Shown here piece after piece: positions 10,611 to 20,393 of a stretch of DNA of 64,000 bases. Source of the DNA: Hydrogenophaga taeniospiralis (GTDB taxonomy: Bacteria > Pseudomonadota > Gammaproteobacteria > Burkholderiales > Burkholderiaceae_C); assembly GCF_020510445.1 (NCBI RefSeq), contig NZ_JAHBAG010000001.1:2642501-2706500 (forward strand), written 5' to 3'. A program made the translations under genes and the position numbers. The number at the start of each line of letters is the position of its first letter. Positions within the stretch are counted from its first letter, which is position 1. The notes beneath the pieces were generated by a model that worked only from the letters and a program-made list of their open reading frames with translations, was not told the DNA's origin and ran no database searches.

Positions 10611-13600
10611 GTGGTTGCCACCAGCTTGCAGGCGCAATGGGCCTGGGTTCCACCGAAGATCGAGCGCATGCTTGACGCGGCGCGCGGCGTCGCACTCGAA
10701 CCGATCCGCTCCGAGCTCTTTGGCGTGGCCCGCTTCGAGCAACACGGCCGCAGCCTGGGCGAGTCGCACCGGGCCGGGCGCGCGGGCTTCGGCCAGGCCA
10801 CCTTCTACCCGCGCCTGCAGAGCAACATCCGCAGCCTGCGGGCGGCCTACCAGTACATCGCGCACGAGGCCCACGAAGGGCACGACATCAGCCCCGCGGC
10901 CGAATGGCTGTTTGACAACTTCCACCTGATCGAAAGCCAGCTGCGGGAAATCCGCGAAGGCCTGCCGGCGCGCTACTACCGTTCGCTGCCGGTGCTGCAG
11001 GACGCCCCGCTGGTGGGACTGCCGCGTATCTACGGCGTGGCCTGGGCCTTTGTCGCGCACACCGACAGCGCCTTCGACGAAACCCTGCTGAGCCACTTTC
11101 TGGACGCCTACCAGGACTCGCGCGAACTCAGCCAGGGCGAGCTGTGGGCGCTGCCCACCACGCTGCGGGTGGTGCTGGTGGAAAACCTGCGCCGCCTGGC
11201 CGACCGCATCGCCAGCCACAAGGCCGCGCGCGACCTCGCCGGCCTGTGTGCCAGCCGCATCGGCGAGCTCTCGCTGGGGGCGGTCACGTCGATGCGCGAG
11301 CTCATGGAGCAGCGGGGCGTGGGCGATGTCTTTCTGTCGCACCTGGCGCAGAGCCTGGTGGGGCACGCCACCGCCGCCAGCGACTCGCCCCTGGCGCAGG
11401 TGCGCCGCTGGCTGCAGGACGTGGTGCCCGACCTGGCCGCGCTGCAGGCCCAGCACCACGCCGCCCAGGCCGCCGACCACCTGAGCGTGGGCAACGCCGT
11501 GACCGCGCTGCGCCTGATCGGCGCGGCCGACTGGCCCGACATCGTGGCGCGCACCAGCCGCGTGGTCCGCGTGATGCTGCGCTCGCCGGTGTTCAAGGCC
11601 GAGGACGACGCCACGCGCGACAGCACGCTGCACGGCATCGAGCGCCTGTCCACCCTGAGCGGGCAGGGCGAGGCCGCCGTGGCCCAGGTGCTGCTGGTGC
11701 TGATGGACGGCGCCAGCGGCCCCGCCGCGCTGGCCGGCCACTGGCTGCGCGGCGAAGGCCGCGCCACGCTGGAACAGTCTCTCGGCCTCAAGCACCGGGT
11801 GGCGGGCCTGTGGCGCGCGTTCAGCGGGTTCTCGCGCACGCCCGCCTACCTGGGCGCCATGGGGGTGGGCACGCTGCTGCTGGTGGCCTGGCTGCTGCAC
11901 CGGCCCGACTGGCTGGCCGCGGGCGGGCCGGCCCAGCTCGGCAGCGTGCTGGTGGGCCTGGTGATGCTGCTGCCCGCGTCCGAGGCCGTGGTGGCCGTGC
12001 TCAACCGCCTGATCGGCGAATCGGTGAAACCCGCGCACCTGCCGCGCCTGCTGCTGGCCGATGGCATCCCGCCGCAGGCCCGTGTGATGGTGGTGGTGCC
12101 GGCCCTGTTGAACCACCCGGCCGGCATCGCGCAGACGGTGCACCGGCTGCAGCTGCACCACCTGGCCAACCCCGAAACCAACGCCCAGTTCGCCCTGCTC
12201 AGCGACTGGTGCGATGCCGACACCGAACACCGGCCCGAAGACCAGGCCCTGCTGTCGTACGCGCAAGACCAGCTCGCCGCGCTCAACACGCGCCACCCGG
12301 TGGCGCCGGGCCGCCCGCCGCGTTTCCTGCTGCTGCACCGCGCGCGCAGCCCGAGCACCACGCAAGGCCAGTGGCTGGGCTGGGAGCGCAAGCGCGGCAA
12401 ACTGGAGCAGCTGGTGGCCGCGCTGGCCACCGGAGCGCCCGGGCCCTTCTTCGAGCTCGGTGAACTCTCGTGCATGGCGCCGCACACGCGCTACATCTTC
12501 ACGCTCGACAGCGACACCCAACTGCCGCCGGGCCGCCTGCGCACCCTGGTGGGCGTGGCCGAACACCCGGACAACCAGCCCCGGCTGGACGCCAGCGGGC
12601 GGCGCGTGCTGCAGGGCTACGGCATCCTGCAGCCGCGCGTGGTGCCGCCGCTGGCGGGGGAGGGCGTGCGCACCGCCTGGCAATGGCTGTTCGACGGCCA
12701 GGCCGGCATCGACCCCTACAGCGCCATGAGCTCGGACGTGTACCAGGACCTGTTTGGCGAAGGCAGCTTCACCGGCAAGGGGCTGCTGCACGTGGCCACG
12801 CTGCACGCCGTGCTGGGCCAGCGCCTGCCGACCGAGCAGGTGCTCAGCCACGACCTGCTCGAAGGTGCCCTGGTGCGCTGCGCCGTGGTGACCGACGTGA
12901 CCCTGATCGAGCCCGAGCCCGACCACGCCGACGCCGCCGCCTCGCGCCTGCACCGCTGGGCCCGCGGCGACTGGCAGCTGCTGCCCTTCCTGCTGCGGTC
13001 CCGCCAGTGGCCGCTGGGCACCATCAACCGCTGGAAGCTGTTTGACAACCTGCGCCGCTCGCTGGTGGCGCCGGCCTGCCTGCTGCTCGTCGGCCTGGCC
13101 ATGGCGGGCCTGGGCCTGTCGCTGCCCGCCGCGTTGGCGCTGACCGTGGCCGCCTACACCGCCGGCCCGCTCATGGGCGCGCTGGCGGGCTGGGTGCCGC
13201 GCCACTGGCGCCTTCTGGGCCAGCGGTATGCGGTCGCCGCGTCGCAGGACCTGCTGCGCGCGTTGGGTGGCGGGCTCTGGCACCTGGCGCTGCTGCCGCA
13301 GCAGGCGGTGCTCGCGCTCGACGCCGTGCTGCGAACCCTGCACCGCCTGCTGGTGAGCCGGCGCCACCTGCTCGAATGGACCACCGCCGAAGCGGCCCAG
13401 GCCGGCCTGGGCACCGGCCTGCTGCCCACCCTGTGGCGCCACCGCGCCGAGCCGCTGGCCGCGCTCACCCTGGCGGGCCTGCTGTGGCTGTTCGTGCCGG
13501 CCCCCGGCGCGCTGGCGCTGGCCGTGCTCGGGCTGTGGGCGCTCGCGCCGCTGCTGGTGTGGCTGGGCAACACCCCGCGGGCACGCCGCCCCGCGCTGGC

Positions 13601-16600
13601 GGCGGCCGACCGCGAGCTGCTCGAAGGCGTGGCGCGCGACACCTGGCGCCTGTTCGAGCGCTGCGTGGACGCCGACAACCACCACCTGCCGCCCGACAAC
13701 CTGCAGACCATGCCCTACGAGATGGTGGCGCACCGCACCTCGCCCACCAACATCGGCCTGTATCTGCTGAGCACCGCCTGCGCGCGCCAGTTCGGCTGGA
13801 TCGGCACGCAGGACCTGCTCACCCGGCTGGAAGCCACGCTCGCCACCTTGCTGCAGATGGAGCGCCACCGCGGCCATTTTCTGAACTGGTACGACACCCG
13901 CACCCTGCAGCCGCTGCCGCCGCGCTACGTGTCCACGGTGGACAGCGGCAACCTCAGCGCGCACCTGCTCACCGTGGCCCAGGCCTGTATCGAGCTGGCC
14001 CACGAGCCACACGCCGCACAGCCCGGCGCCGAGGCGCTGCGCCTGTCGCTCCAGCGGCTGCGGCCGCGCCTGGCCCTGCTGCAGACCCTGCTGCACCGGC
14101 CCCTGGAGCAGACCGCCATCGGCCGGCTGCTGGAAACCCCCATGCCCGAGCCCTGCGAGGCCGCGGCCTGCGCCGCCTTCTTCGCGCTGCTGCAGGAAGC
14201 CAGCCACGAGCTGGGCGGCCTCACGCAGGCGCGCAACCCGGCCATCGTCAGCCACGTCACCACGCCGCAGGACGAACTGGTCTGGCTGCTGAGGGACCAC
14301 CTCGCCACGCTGCACTCGGCCGGCCAGGACGCCGCCGCGATGGGCGCGGGCAGCTGCGAGCGCACCACCGGGCGCCTGCGCGAACTCGCCGCCGCGCTGG
14401 AGGCCCTGGCCTGGGCGCCGGACTTCCACTTTCTCTACAACCCCAAGCGCCACCTGCTGCACATCGGCTACCGGCTCGAAGAGCAGCAGCTCGACGCCAG
14501 CTTCTACGACCTGCTGGCCTCGGAATCGCGCAGCACCAGCCTGCTGGCCATTGCCAAGGGCGAGCTGCCGGTGCGCCACTGGGCGGCGCTGGGCCGGCCG
14601 TTTTTTGCCAGCGGGCGGCGCGCCGTGCTGCGTTCCTGGTCGGGCTCGATGTTCGAGTACCTGATGCCCTCGCTGGTGGTCGCCGAACCGCGCGGCAGCG
14701 CGCTGCGCGAAGCCGGGCGCTCGGCCTTGCAGGAGCAGATGGCTTTCGTGGACGGCACGGCCATGCCCTGGGGCATTTCCGAGAGCGCCTACGCCGGGCA
14801 GGACCACACCCTGGCCTACCAATACGCGCCGCAGGGTGTGCCGCGCCTGGCGCTGCGCCGCACCCCGGTGGCCGAACGCGTGATCGCGCCCTATGCCACC
14901 GTGCTCGCCACCCAGGTGGATCCGGCGCTGGCCTGCGACAACCTGCGGCGCCTGGACGCGCTGACCGCGCGCGGGCGCTACGGCTTTTTCGAAGCGCTGG
15001 ATTACACCCCCGCGCGGCAGATCCACGGCGAACGCTTCACCGTGGTCCACACCTTCATGGCGCACCACCAGGGCATGAGTCTGGTGGCGCTGGCCAACGT
15101 GCTGCGCGGTGGCGTGGCGCAACGCTGGGGCATGGCGCATCCGCGCATGGAGGCGGTGGGCTCGCTGCTGCACGAGCGCGCGCCGCGCGAGCTGCCCGTG
15201 CTGCAGGCGCCGCTGCGGTTGCCGCTGCAGGCCCTGCAGAGCCGCACGCCGGACCACATCCGCACGCTGATCCCGGGCGCGCAGGCGCTGGAGCCCACCC
15301 ACCTGCTGGGCAACGGGCGCTACAGCGTCACGCTGCGCGCCAACGGCGCGGGCTGGAGCCGCTGGGGCCAGACCGGCATCACGCGCTGGCGCGACGACGC
15401 GCTGCGCGACGCCTGCGGCAGCTTCGTCTACCTGCGCCTGGACGCGGAGGGTGCCCCGGTGTCGGTCACGCAACACCCCGCGCCCGACCCGCACGCGGTC
15501 TACAGCTGCCGCTTCCACACCGACCGCGTGTGTTTCGATGCGGTCTGGCCCGAGCTGCGGATCAACACCACGGTCTGGGTCAGCCCGGAAGACGACATCG
15601 AACTGCGCAAGGTGGTGCTGTCCAACCTGAGCGATCAGCCCATCGAGCTGGAACTGATCTCGGCCTTCGACGTGACCCTGGCCAGCCACGCCGCCGACGA
15701 GGCGCACCCGGCGTTTTCCAACCTGTTCGTCAAGACCGACTGGCTGCCCGAGCAGCAGGCGCTGCGCTGCGTGCGCGCGCCGCGCCTGGTGACTGAAAGC
15801 GCGATGCAGGCCGCGCATTTCGTGGCCGACACCGAGGGCGAGGTGCTGGGGCTGCGCTGCCAGACCGACCGCCTGCGCTGGCTCGGCCGCCACCACACGG
15901 CGGGCCAGCCGCTGGCGCAGATGGACCCGGTGCCGCTGGAGGCCGGCGCGCTCGAAACCGGCCTGGACCCGGTGGCCGCGCTCGGGGTGCGGCTGCGCAT
16001 CGCGCCGGGCGCGCAGGCCATCGTGACCTTTGCCACCGCCGCCAGCGACGATGCGGCCACGCTGCGCGCCGTGATCGACAAGTACCGCCAGCCCAGCTAC
16101 GTGGCGCGTTCCTCGGTGATGTCGGCCACGCTGGCCGGCATCTCGGCGGTGCCGCACCGCCCGCGCACCGACTACCTGCCCGCGCTGCACGCCCTGACCA
16201 CCGCCCTGGTGCTGACGCTGCCCAGGATCGACCCGCCGCTGCCCGGCCTCGCGAACGCGCCGCCGCATGGCAGCGACCGGCGCCTGCTCTGGCCGCTGGC
16301 GATCTCGGGCGACCGGCCGCTGCTGCTGGTGCACGCCGGGGCGCCGCAGGGGCTGGGCCTGCTGCGCGTGCTGGCGCAGGTGCTGCGCGAGTGGTCGCGC
16401 GCCGGTGTGGCCTGCGATGTGGTGGTGCTCAGCCACGAGGCGCACTCGTACCACATGCCGCTGCAGCGCGAGCTCACCCTGCTGCTCGAACAGCACGCGG
16501 CCGACCTGCAGACCCGCCCCGGCCCGGCCGTGACCGGCCTGCACCTGCTGCGGGCCGACGAACTCTCCACCGAACAGATCGGCACGCTGCGCCACCTGGC

Positions 16601-19196
16601 GCGCGTGCAGCTGCAGGCCGACGGCCAGGCCCTGCTGCATCAGGTGCGCGGCTGGTGCGACTGCCACGAAACGCCGGTGGCGCGCCCCTGGCGCGGTGAG
16701 CCCGCGGTGCCGGACCCGGTGCCGCTGCGCCTGGGCGAAACCGCGGCCGCACCGGCCGAGGGCGTGTTCGCGCATGACATCGGCGCCTTCGCCTTCGAGG
16801 CGAGCGCCACGCAGACACCGCCGCGGCCCTGGTGCAACGTGCTGGCCAACCCCGGCTTCGGCGCGCTGGTCTCCGAAAGCGGTGGCGGCAACACCTGGGC
16901 GGGCAACAGCCGCCTGAACCAGCTCACCGCCTGGGCCAACGACCCGGTCGGAGACCCACCGTCCGAGTGTTTCCTGCTGCAGGATCGCCGCACGCGCGAG
17001 GTCTGGAGCGTGGCCCCCTCGGCCTGGGCGGCCGAGGGCATCGGCTACCAGGTGGTGCACGGCCAGGGGCTCACCACCATCAGCCACCGGCGTGGTGCGC
17101 TGGCCGTGTCGGTCAGCTGGTGTGTCGACCCCGACACCGCGGTCAAGCAGGTGCGCATCCGGCTGGCCAACCACGGCAACGGCAAGGCCCACCTGCGCAT
17201 CACCGGCCTGGTGGAGTGGATGATGGGCGAGAAGCGCAGCGACCGCGGCAGCCTGCTCTGCAAGCCGTATTTCGTGAGCCCGCCCGGCGCCGGCCTGATC
17301 GGGCTGCTCTGCACCCAGACCGAGGCGGCGGGAGGTTTCGGCGAGGGCACCGCCTTCTTCTGCGAGTCGCACGAGGGCGTGGACGACCCCGAGGGCATGG
17401 ACTGGACCTGCGACCGCCGCGCCTTCTTCGACCGCCGGGGCCAGCTGGTGCTGCCGCAGCGCCTGGGGCAGCGCAGCGGCTTCGGGCTGGACCCGTGTGC
17501 GGCGCTGTCGCGGCCGGTCACGCTGCGCCCCGGCGCGTCGCTCGATCAGGTCTTTCTGATCGGCTACGCTCCCAGCCCCGAGGCGGCGCGCACCCTCATG
17601 CGCCAGGCCACCGCCAGCAACGCCCGCGAGCGCGAGCGCCGCACTTCGGCGCGCTGGGACGCGCTGCTGGGCACGACCCAGGTGGCCACGCCCGACCCGC
17701 TGTTCGACACCCTGGTCAACCACTGGCTGCTCTACCAGACCGTGTCCTCGCGCCTGTGGGCCAAGGCCGGTTTCTACCAGGCCGGCGGCGCCACCGGCTA
17801 CCGCGACCAGTTGCAGGACGCGATGGCCCTGGTGGGGGCCGACCCGGCCATCTTGCGCGCGCAGATCGTGCTCTGCGCCTCGCGCCAGTTTGGGGCCGGC
17901 GACGTGCAGCACTGGTGGCACGCGCCGGGCGGCGCCGGCGTGCGTACGCATTTTTCAGACGACCTGCTGTGGCTGCCCTACGCCACCACGCACTACCTGC
18001 AGGCCACCGGCGACACCGCCCTGCTGGACGAGACCGCGCCCTTTCTCGACGGCGCGCCCTTGCCCGAGGGCGCGGAAGACCGTTACGACACGCCCGGCAT
18101 TAGCGCCGAAACCGCCAGCGTCTACGAGCACGGCGCGCGCGCCATTGACCGCAGCCTGCCGGTGGGCGCCCACGGCCTGCCGCTGATGGGCAGCGGCGAC
18201 TGGAACGACGGCATGAACCGCGTCGGCAGCGAAGGGCGGGGCGAGTCGGTCTGGCTGGCCTGGTTCCTGTGCGGCATCGTGAACGACTGGCTGCCGCTGG
18301 CGCGCGCACGCGGCGAACGCGACCGGGCGCGCGCCTGGGAAGCCGCGCTGGCCGGCTGGCGCGTTGCGCTGGGCAGCGAGGCCTGGGACGGCGCCTGGTT
18401 CAAGCGCGCCTTCTTCGACGACGGCAGCCCGCTCGGCTCGGCCCTCCAGGCCGAAGCCCGCATCGACCTGATCGCCCAGGCCTGGAGCGTGCTCTCGGGC
18501 CAGACCTCGCCCGAGCGCCAGCGCCTGGCGATGGACGCGGTGGAGGCCCAGCTGGTGGACCGGGAGCACGGCCTGATCCGCCTGCTCGACCCGCCACTGC
18601 AACACGCCAGCCCCAGCGCCGGTTACATCCAGGCCTACCCGCCGGGCGTGCGCGAAAACGGCGGGCAGTACGCCCACGCCGGCGTCTGGGCGCTGATGGC
18701 CGCGGCCGCCCTGGCGCAGCGCGAGCCGGGCAACGCCGCCGCCCAGGACACGCCCTACCGCTACTTCACCTACCTGAGCCCGGCCCACCGCGCGGCGCAC
18801 GCCCACTGGGGGCCGCGCTACGGCGTGGAGCCCTATGTGATGGCGGCCGACGTCTACAGCCAGCCGCCCTACGAGGGCCGCGGCGGCTGGAGCTGGTACA
18901 CGGGTGCCGCGGGCTGGCTGCACCGGGCCGCGCTGGGGTCCATCCTGGGCCTGCAGATCGGCGCCGAGGACCTGTGCTTCACCCCCTGTTTGCCCACGCA
19001 CTGGCCACGGGCCGAGCTGACGCTGGTGCGCAACGGTCGCCACATGCGCTTCGTGCTGGTGCGCGGCGACCCGCTGGCGGCCCTGGCCGCCTGCACCGAA
19101 CCCCATGCCCGTTTGCTGGGGGTGGGCGAGCCCCTGCGCTGGACCGATCTGCCGCAAAACAGCTGTTGCGTCGTGCCGCTGCCGCCCGCCGCCTGA
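10611..19196 (+). CDS. ndvB: cyclic beta-1,2-glucan synthase (NdvB/ChvB/Cgs family)
   Basis: Very large inner membrane enzyme (up to 2861 aa; rhizobial and Brucella homologues are about 2830-2870). It initiates, elongates, length-controls and cyclises periplasmic beta-1,2-glucans used in osmotic adaptation and host interaction. Visible parts in order: a cytoplasmic N-domain; membrane segments near residues 410-470; a glycosyltransferase 84 domain with DSDT at about 633 and a distal RWARGDWQLLPFL; membrane segments near 820-870 and 950-985; a glycoamylase-like region; two carbohydrate-binding domains; and a C-terminal GH94 phosphorylase domain with SGDWNDG (second Asp 2533), used for chain-length control. 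The start is uncertain: GTG 10611 touches the upstream stop, and ATG 10668 is the alternative. Confidence 0.93.
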   Translation: MVATSLQAQWAWVPPKIERMLDAARGVALEPIRSELFGVARFEQHGRSLGESHRAGRAGFGQATFYPRLQSNIRSLRAAYQYIAHEAHEGHDISPAAEWLFDNFHLIESQLREIREGLPARYYRSLPVLQDAPLVGLPRIYGVAWAFVAHTDSAFDETLLSHFLDAYQDSRELSQGELWALPTTLRVVLVENLRRLADRIASHKAARDLAGLCASRIGELSLGAVTSMRELMEQRGVGDVFLSHLAQSLVGHATAASDSPLAQVRRWLQDVVPDLAALQAQHHAAQAADHLSVGNAVTALRLIGAADWPDIVARTSRVVRVMLRSPVFKAEDDATRDSTLHGIERLSTLSGQGEAAVAQVLLVLMDGASGPAALAGHWLRGEGRATLEQSLGLKHRVAGLWRAFSGFSRTPAYLGAMGVGTLLLVAWLLHRPDWLAAGGPAQLGSVLVGLVMLLPASEAVVAVLNRLIGESVKPAHLPRLLLADGIPPQARVMVVVPALLNHPAGIAQTVHRLQLHHLANPETNAQFALLSDWCDADTEHRPEDQALLSYAQDQLAALNTRHPVAPGRPPRFLLLHRARSPSTTQGQWLGWERKRGKLEQLVAALATGAPGPFFELGELSCMAPHTRYIFTLDSDTQLPPGRLRTLVGVAEHPDNQPRLDASGRRVLQGYGILQPRVVPPLAGEGVRTAWQWLFDGQAGIDPYSAMSSDVYQDLFGEGSFTGKGLLHVATLHAVLGQRLPTEQVLSHDLLEGALVRCAVVTDVTLIEPEPDHADAAASRLHRWARGDWQLLPFLLRSRQWPLGTINRWKLFDNLRRSLVAPACLLLVGLAMAGLGLSLPAALALTVAAYTAGPLMGALAGWVPRHWRLLGQRYAVAASQDLLRALGGGLWHLALLPQQAVLALDAVLRTLHRLLVSRRHLLEWTTAEAAQAGLGTGLLPTLWRHRAEPLAALTLAGLLWLFVPAPGALALAVLGLWALAPLLVWLGNTPRARRPALAAADRELLEGVARDTWRLFERCVDADNHHLPPDNLQTMPYEMVAHRTSPTNIGLYLLSTACARQFGWIGTQDLLTRLEATLATLLQMERHRGHFLNWYDTRTLQPLPPRYVSTVDSGNLSAHLLTVAQACIELAHEPHAAQPGAEALRLSLQRLRPRLALLQTLLHRPLEQTAIGRLLETPMPEPCEAAACAAFFALLQEASHELGGLTQARNPAIVSHVTTPQDELVWLLRDHLATLHSAGQDAAAMGAGSCERTTGRLRELAAALEALAWAPDFHFLYNPKRHLLHIGYRLEEQQLDASFYDLLASESRSTSLLAIAKGELPVRHWAALGRPFFASGRRAVLRSWSGSMFEYLMPSLVVAEPRGSALREAGRSALQEQMAFVDGTAMPWGISESAYAGQDHTLAYQYAPQGVPRLALRRTPVAERVIAPYATVLATQVDPALACDNLRRLDALTARGRYGFFEALDYTPARQIHGERFTVVHTFMAHHQGMSLVALANVLRGGVAQRWGMAHPRMEAVGSLLHERAPRELPVLQAPLRLPLQALQSRTPDHIRTLIPGAQALEPTHLLGNGRYSVTLRANGAGWSRWGQTGITRWRDDALRDACGSFVYLRLDAEGAPVSVTQHPAPDPHAVYSCRFHTDRVCFDAVWPELRINTTVWVSPEDDIELRKVVLSNLSDQPIELELISAFDVTLASHAADEAHPAFSNLFVKTDWLPEQQALRCVRAPRLVTESAMQAAHFVADTEGEVLGLRCQTDRLRWLGRHHTAGQPLAQMDPVPLEAGALETGLDPVAALGVRLRIAPGAQAIVTFATAASDDAATLRAVIDKYRQPSYVARSSVMSATLAGISAVPHRPRTDYLPALHALTTALVLTLPRIDPPLPGLANAPPHGSDRRLLWPLAISGDRPLLLVHAGAPQGLGLLRVLAQVLREWSRAGVACDVVVLSHEAHSYHMPLQRELTLLLEQHAADLQTRPGPAVTGLHLLRADELSTEQIGTLRHLARVQLQADGQALLHQVRGWCDCHETPVARPWRGEPAVPDPVPLRLGETAAAPAEGVFAHDIGAFAFEASATQTPPRPWCNVLANPGFGALVSESGGGNTWAGNSRLNQLTAWANDPVGDPPSECFLLQDRRTREVWSVAPSAWAAEGIGYQVVHGQGLTTISHRRGALAVSVSWCVDPDTAVKQVRIRLANHGNGKAHLRITGLVEWMMGEKRSDRGSLLCKPYFVSPPGAGLIGLLCTQTEAAGGFGEGTAFFCESHEGVDDPEGMDWTCDRRAFFDRRGQLVLPQRLGQRSGFGLDPCAALSRPVTLRPGASLDQVFLIGYAPSPEAARTLMRQATASNARERERRTSARWDALLGTTQVATPDPLFDTLVNHWLLYQTVSSRLWAKAGFYQAGGATGYRDQLQDAMALVGADPAILRAQIVLCASRQFGAGDVQHWWHAPGGAGVRTHFSDDLLWLPYATTHYLQATGDTALLDETAPFLDGAPLPEGAEDRYDTPGISAETASVYEHGARAIDRSLPVGAHGLPLMGSGDWNDGMNRVGSEGRGESVWLAWFLCGIVNDWLPLARARGERDRARAWEAALAGWRVALGSEAWDGAWFKRAFFDDGSPLGSALQAEARIDLIAQAWSVLSGQTSPERQRLAMDAVEAQLVDREHGLIRLLDPPLQHASPSAGYIQAYPPGVRENGGQYAHAGVWALMAAAALAQREPGNAAAQDTPYRYFTYLSPAHRAAHAHWGPRYGVEPYVMAADVYSQPPYEGRGGWSWYTGAAGWLHRAALGSILGLQIGAEDLCFTPCLPTHWPRAELTLVRNGRHMRFVLVRGDPLAALAACTEPHARLLGVGEPLRWTDLPQNSCCVVPLPPAA

Positions 19197-19238
19197 GCCG
19201 CGACGTGGACAACCCGCCCCTGGCCACCGCAGGGCGGC

Positions 19239-19260
19239 CACTGTACGTCAGCGTACAGAC
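19239..19260 (+). promoter_or_regulatory. palindromic operator, site E (crp-type gene)
   Basis: CACTGTACG (7/9), spacer TCAG, CGTACAGAC (9/9). TACGCT at 19279-19284 is centred 32 bp downstream, so this copy is positioned to activate; that hexamer lies inside site F. Confidence 0.7.
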
Positions 19261-19273
19261 AGGGCCCCTGTTT

Positions 19274-19295
19274 GTCTGTACGCTACCGGACACAC
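19274..19295 (+). promoter_or_regulatory. palindromic operator, site F, overlapping the predicted -10
   Basis: GTCTGTACG (9/9), spacer CTAC, CGGACACAC (7/9). Its centre is 35 bp after site E and it covers the -10-like hexamer of the promoter that E would activate. No -10-like sequence lies 32 bp beyond it. Occupation would block that promoter, a negative autoregulation layout. Confidence 0.65.
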
Positions 19296-19362
19296 CACGC
19301 TGCCCGGCTCTCCCGCCGGGCGGGTGGGCGACGAACACAACCACACCAGGGGACTACGAACA

Positions 19363-20082
19363 ATGGATACTGCACCGGACCAGTCGGCCAACGACTTGCT
19401 GGCCTCGATGCCCGCGCCCGAGTGGCAACGCGTGGCGCCCCTGCTGGAGGCGGTGGACCTGCCGCTGGGCCTGGTGCTGTACGAGTCGGGCAGCAAGATG
19501 AGCCACGTGTACTTCCCCACCAACGCCATCGTCTCGCTGCTGTACGTGATGGAAAACGGCGCCTCGGCCGAAATCGCGGTGGTGGGCAGGGAGGGGCTGG
19601 TGGGCATTGCGCTCTTCATGGGTGGCGAGACCACACCCAGCCGCGCCGTGGTGCAGAGCGCGGGCAAGGGCTACCGCCTGCGCGCGGCCGACATCAAGGA
19701 CGAGTTCAACCGCTCCGGGCCGGTGCTGCACCTGCTGCTGCGCTACACCCAGGCGCTCATCACCCAGATGGCGCAGACGGCGGTGTGCAACCGCCACCAC
19801 TCGCTGGACCAGCAGCTGTGCCGCTGGCTGTTGCTGAGCCTGGACCGCCTGAGCGGCAACGAGCTGGTGATGACGCAGGAACTGATCGCCAACATGCTCG
19901 GCGTGCGCCGCGAGGGCGTGACCGAAGCGGCGCTCAAGCTGCAGAAGCTGGGCATGATCCGCTACGCCCGCGGGCACATCACGGTGCTTGATCGCGACGC
20001 GCTCGAAGAACGCGTCTGCGAGTGTTATGCCGTGGTCAAGAACGAGTACGACCGGCTGCTGCCTCACCGCATGGCGGTGTGA
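19363..20082 (+). CDS. Crp/Fnr-family transcriptional regulator
   Basis: 239-aa regulator with an N-terminal cyclic-nucleotide-binding-fold domain (residues 15-140), a dimerisation helix and a C-terminal winged helix (MTQELIANMLGVRREGVTEAAL, about 180-205). The recognition helix keeps the Arg-Glu pair that Crp uses (RREGV). The nucleotide pocket motif GELALF...RSA is not evident, and there is no Cys cluster like that of Fnr, so the effector is unknown. It lies behind tandem operators E and F and is the best candidate for the protein binding the palindrome found across 4.8-23.7 kb. Confidence 0.87.
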   Translation: MDTAPDQSANDLLASMPAPEWQRVAPLLEAVDLPLGLVLYESGSKMSHVYFPTNAIVSLLYVMENGASAEIAVVGREGLVGIALFMGGETTPSRAVVQSAGKGYRLRAADIKDEFNRSGPVLHLLLRYTQALITQMAQTAVCNRHHSLDQQLCRWLLLSLDRLSGNELVMTQELIANMLGVRREGVTEAALKLQKLGMIRYARGHITVLDRDALEERVCECYAVVKNEYDRLLPHRMAV

Positions 20083-20094
20083 GGCGGGCGCCGG

Positions 20095-20116
20095 GTTCGT
20101 GCGGTGTCGCACAGAC
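20095..20116 (+). promoter_or_regulatory. palindromic operator, site G (20191 and hemerythrin-like gene)
   Basis: GTTCGTGCG (7/9), spacer GTGT, CGCACAGAC (9/9), starting 13 bases after the crp-type stop. TACAAA at 20136-20141 is centred 33 bp downstream, close to the 32 bp of the other copies. Confidence 0.65.
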
Positions 20117-20190
20117 GCTGCCGGGCGGCAACCCTTACAAAGACACACGGATGGGCGCGTTGTGCGCAACTCCAGTGCCAGGAACTTGCC

Positions 20191-20370
20191 ATGATCGAAC
20201 TCGCCAACAAAGTCACCACGTCCCAACCGCTCGCACCGCAGCCGCCGGACAACGCCGTGACCGGCGAAGGCACACCGCCCACAGGGCACCCGCTTCGGCC
20301 GGTGCACCCACCCACCACCACCGACACGCCGCCGGCCACGCCGGGCATGCCGCCCCCGCGGCCCGCTTGA
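20191..20370 (+). CDS. small Pro/Thr-rich hypothetical protein (59 aa)
   Basis: ATG 20191 follows CCAGGAACTTGCC, a fair ribosome site. The product is dominated by Pro and Thr (PPTTTDTPPATPGMPPP) with no hydrophobic segment, so it is probably disordered. No family recognised. It sits just after operator G and 23 bases before the hemerythrin-like gene, suggesting a two-gene unit. Low complexity means chance coding cannot be excluded, but the ribosome site and placement favour a gene. Confidence 0.5.
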   Translation: MIELANKVTTSQPLAPQPPDNAVTGEGTPPTGHPLRPVHPPTTTDTPPATPGMPPPRPA

Positions 20371-20393
20371 GCGCGGCGGCCCTGGAGCCACCG

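Noticed and set aside
10383..17951. A 2522-codon open frame on the minus strand opposite the glucan synthase
   Set aside because: Composition (Gln, Arg, Ala and His rich, no domains) is that of an antisense shadow of a GC-biased gene; the plus-strand frame has full NdvB domains and motifs.
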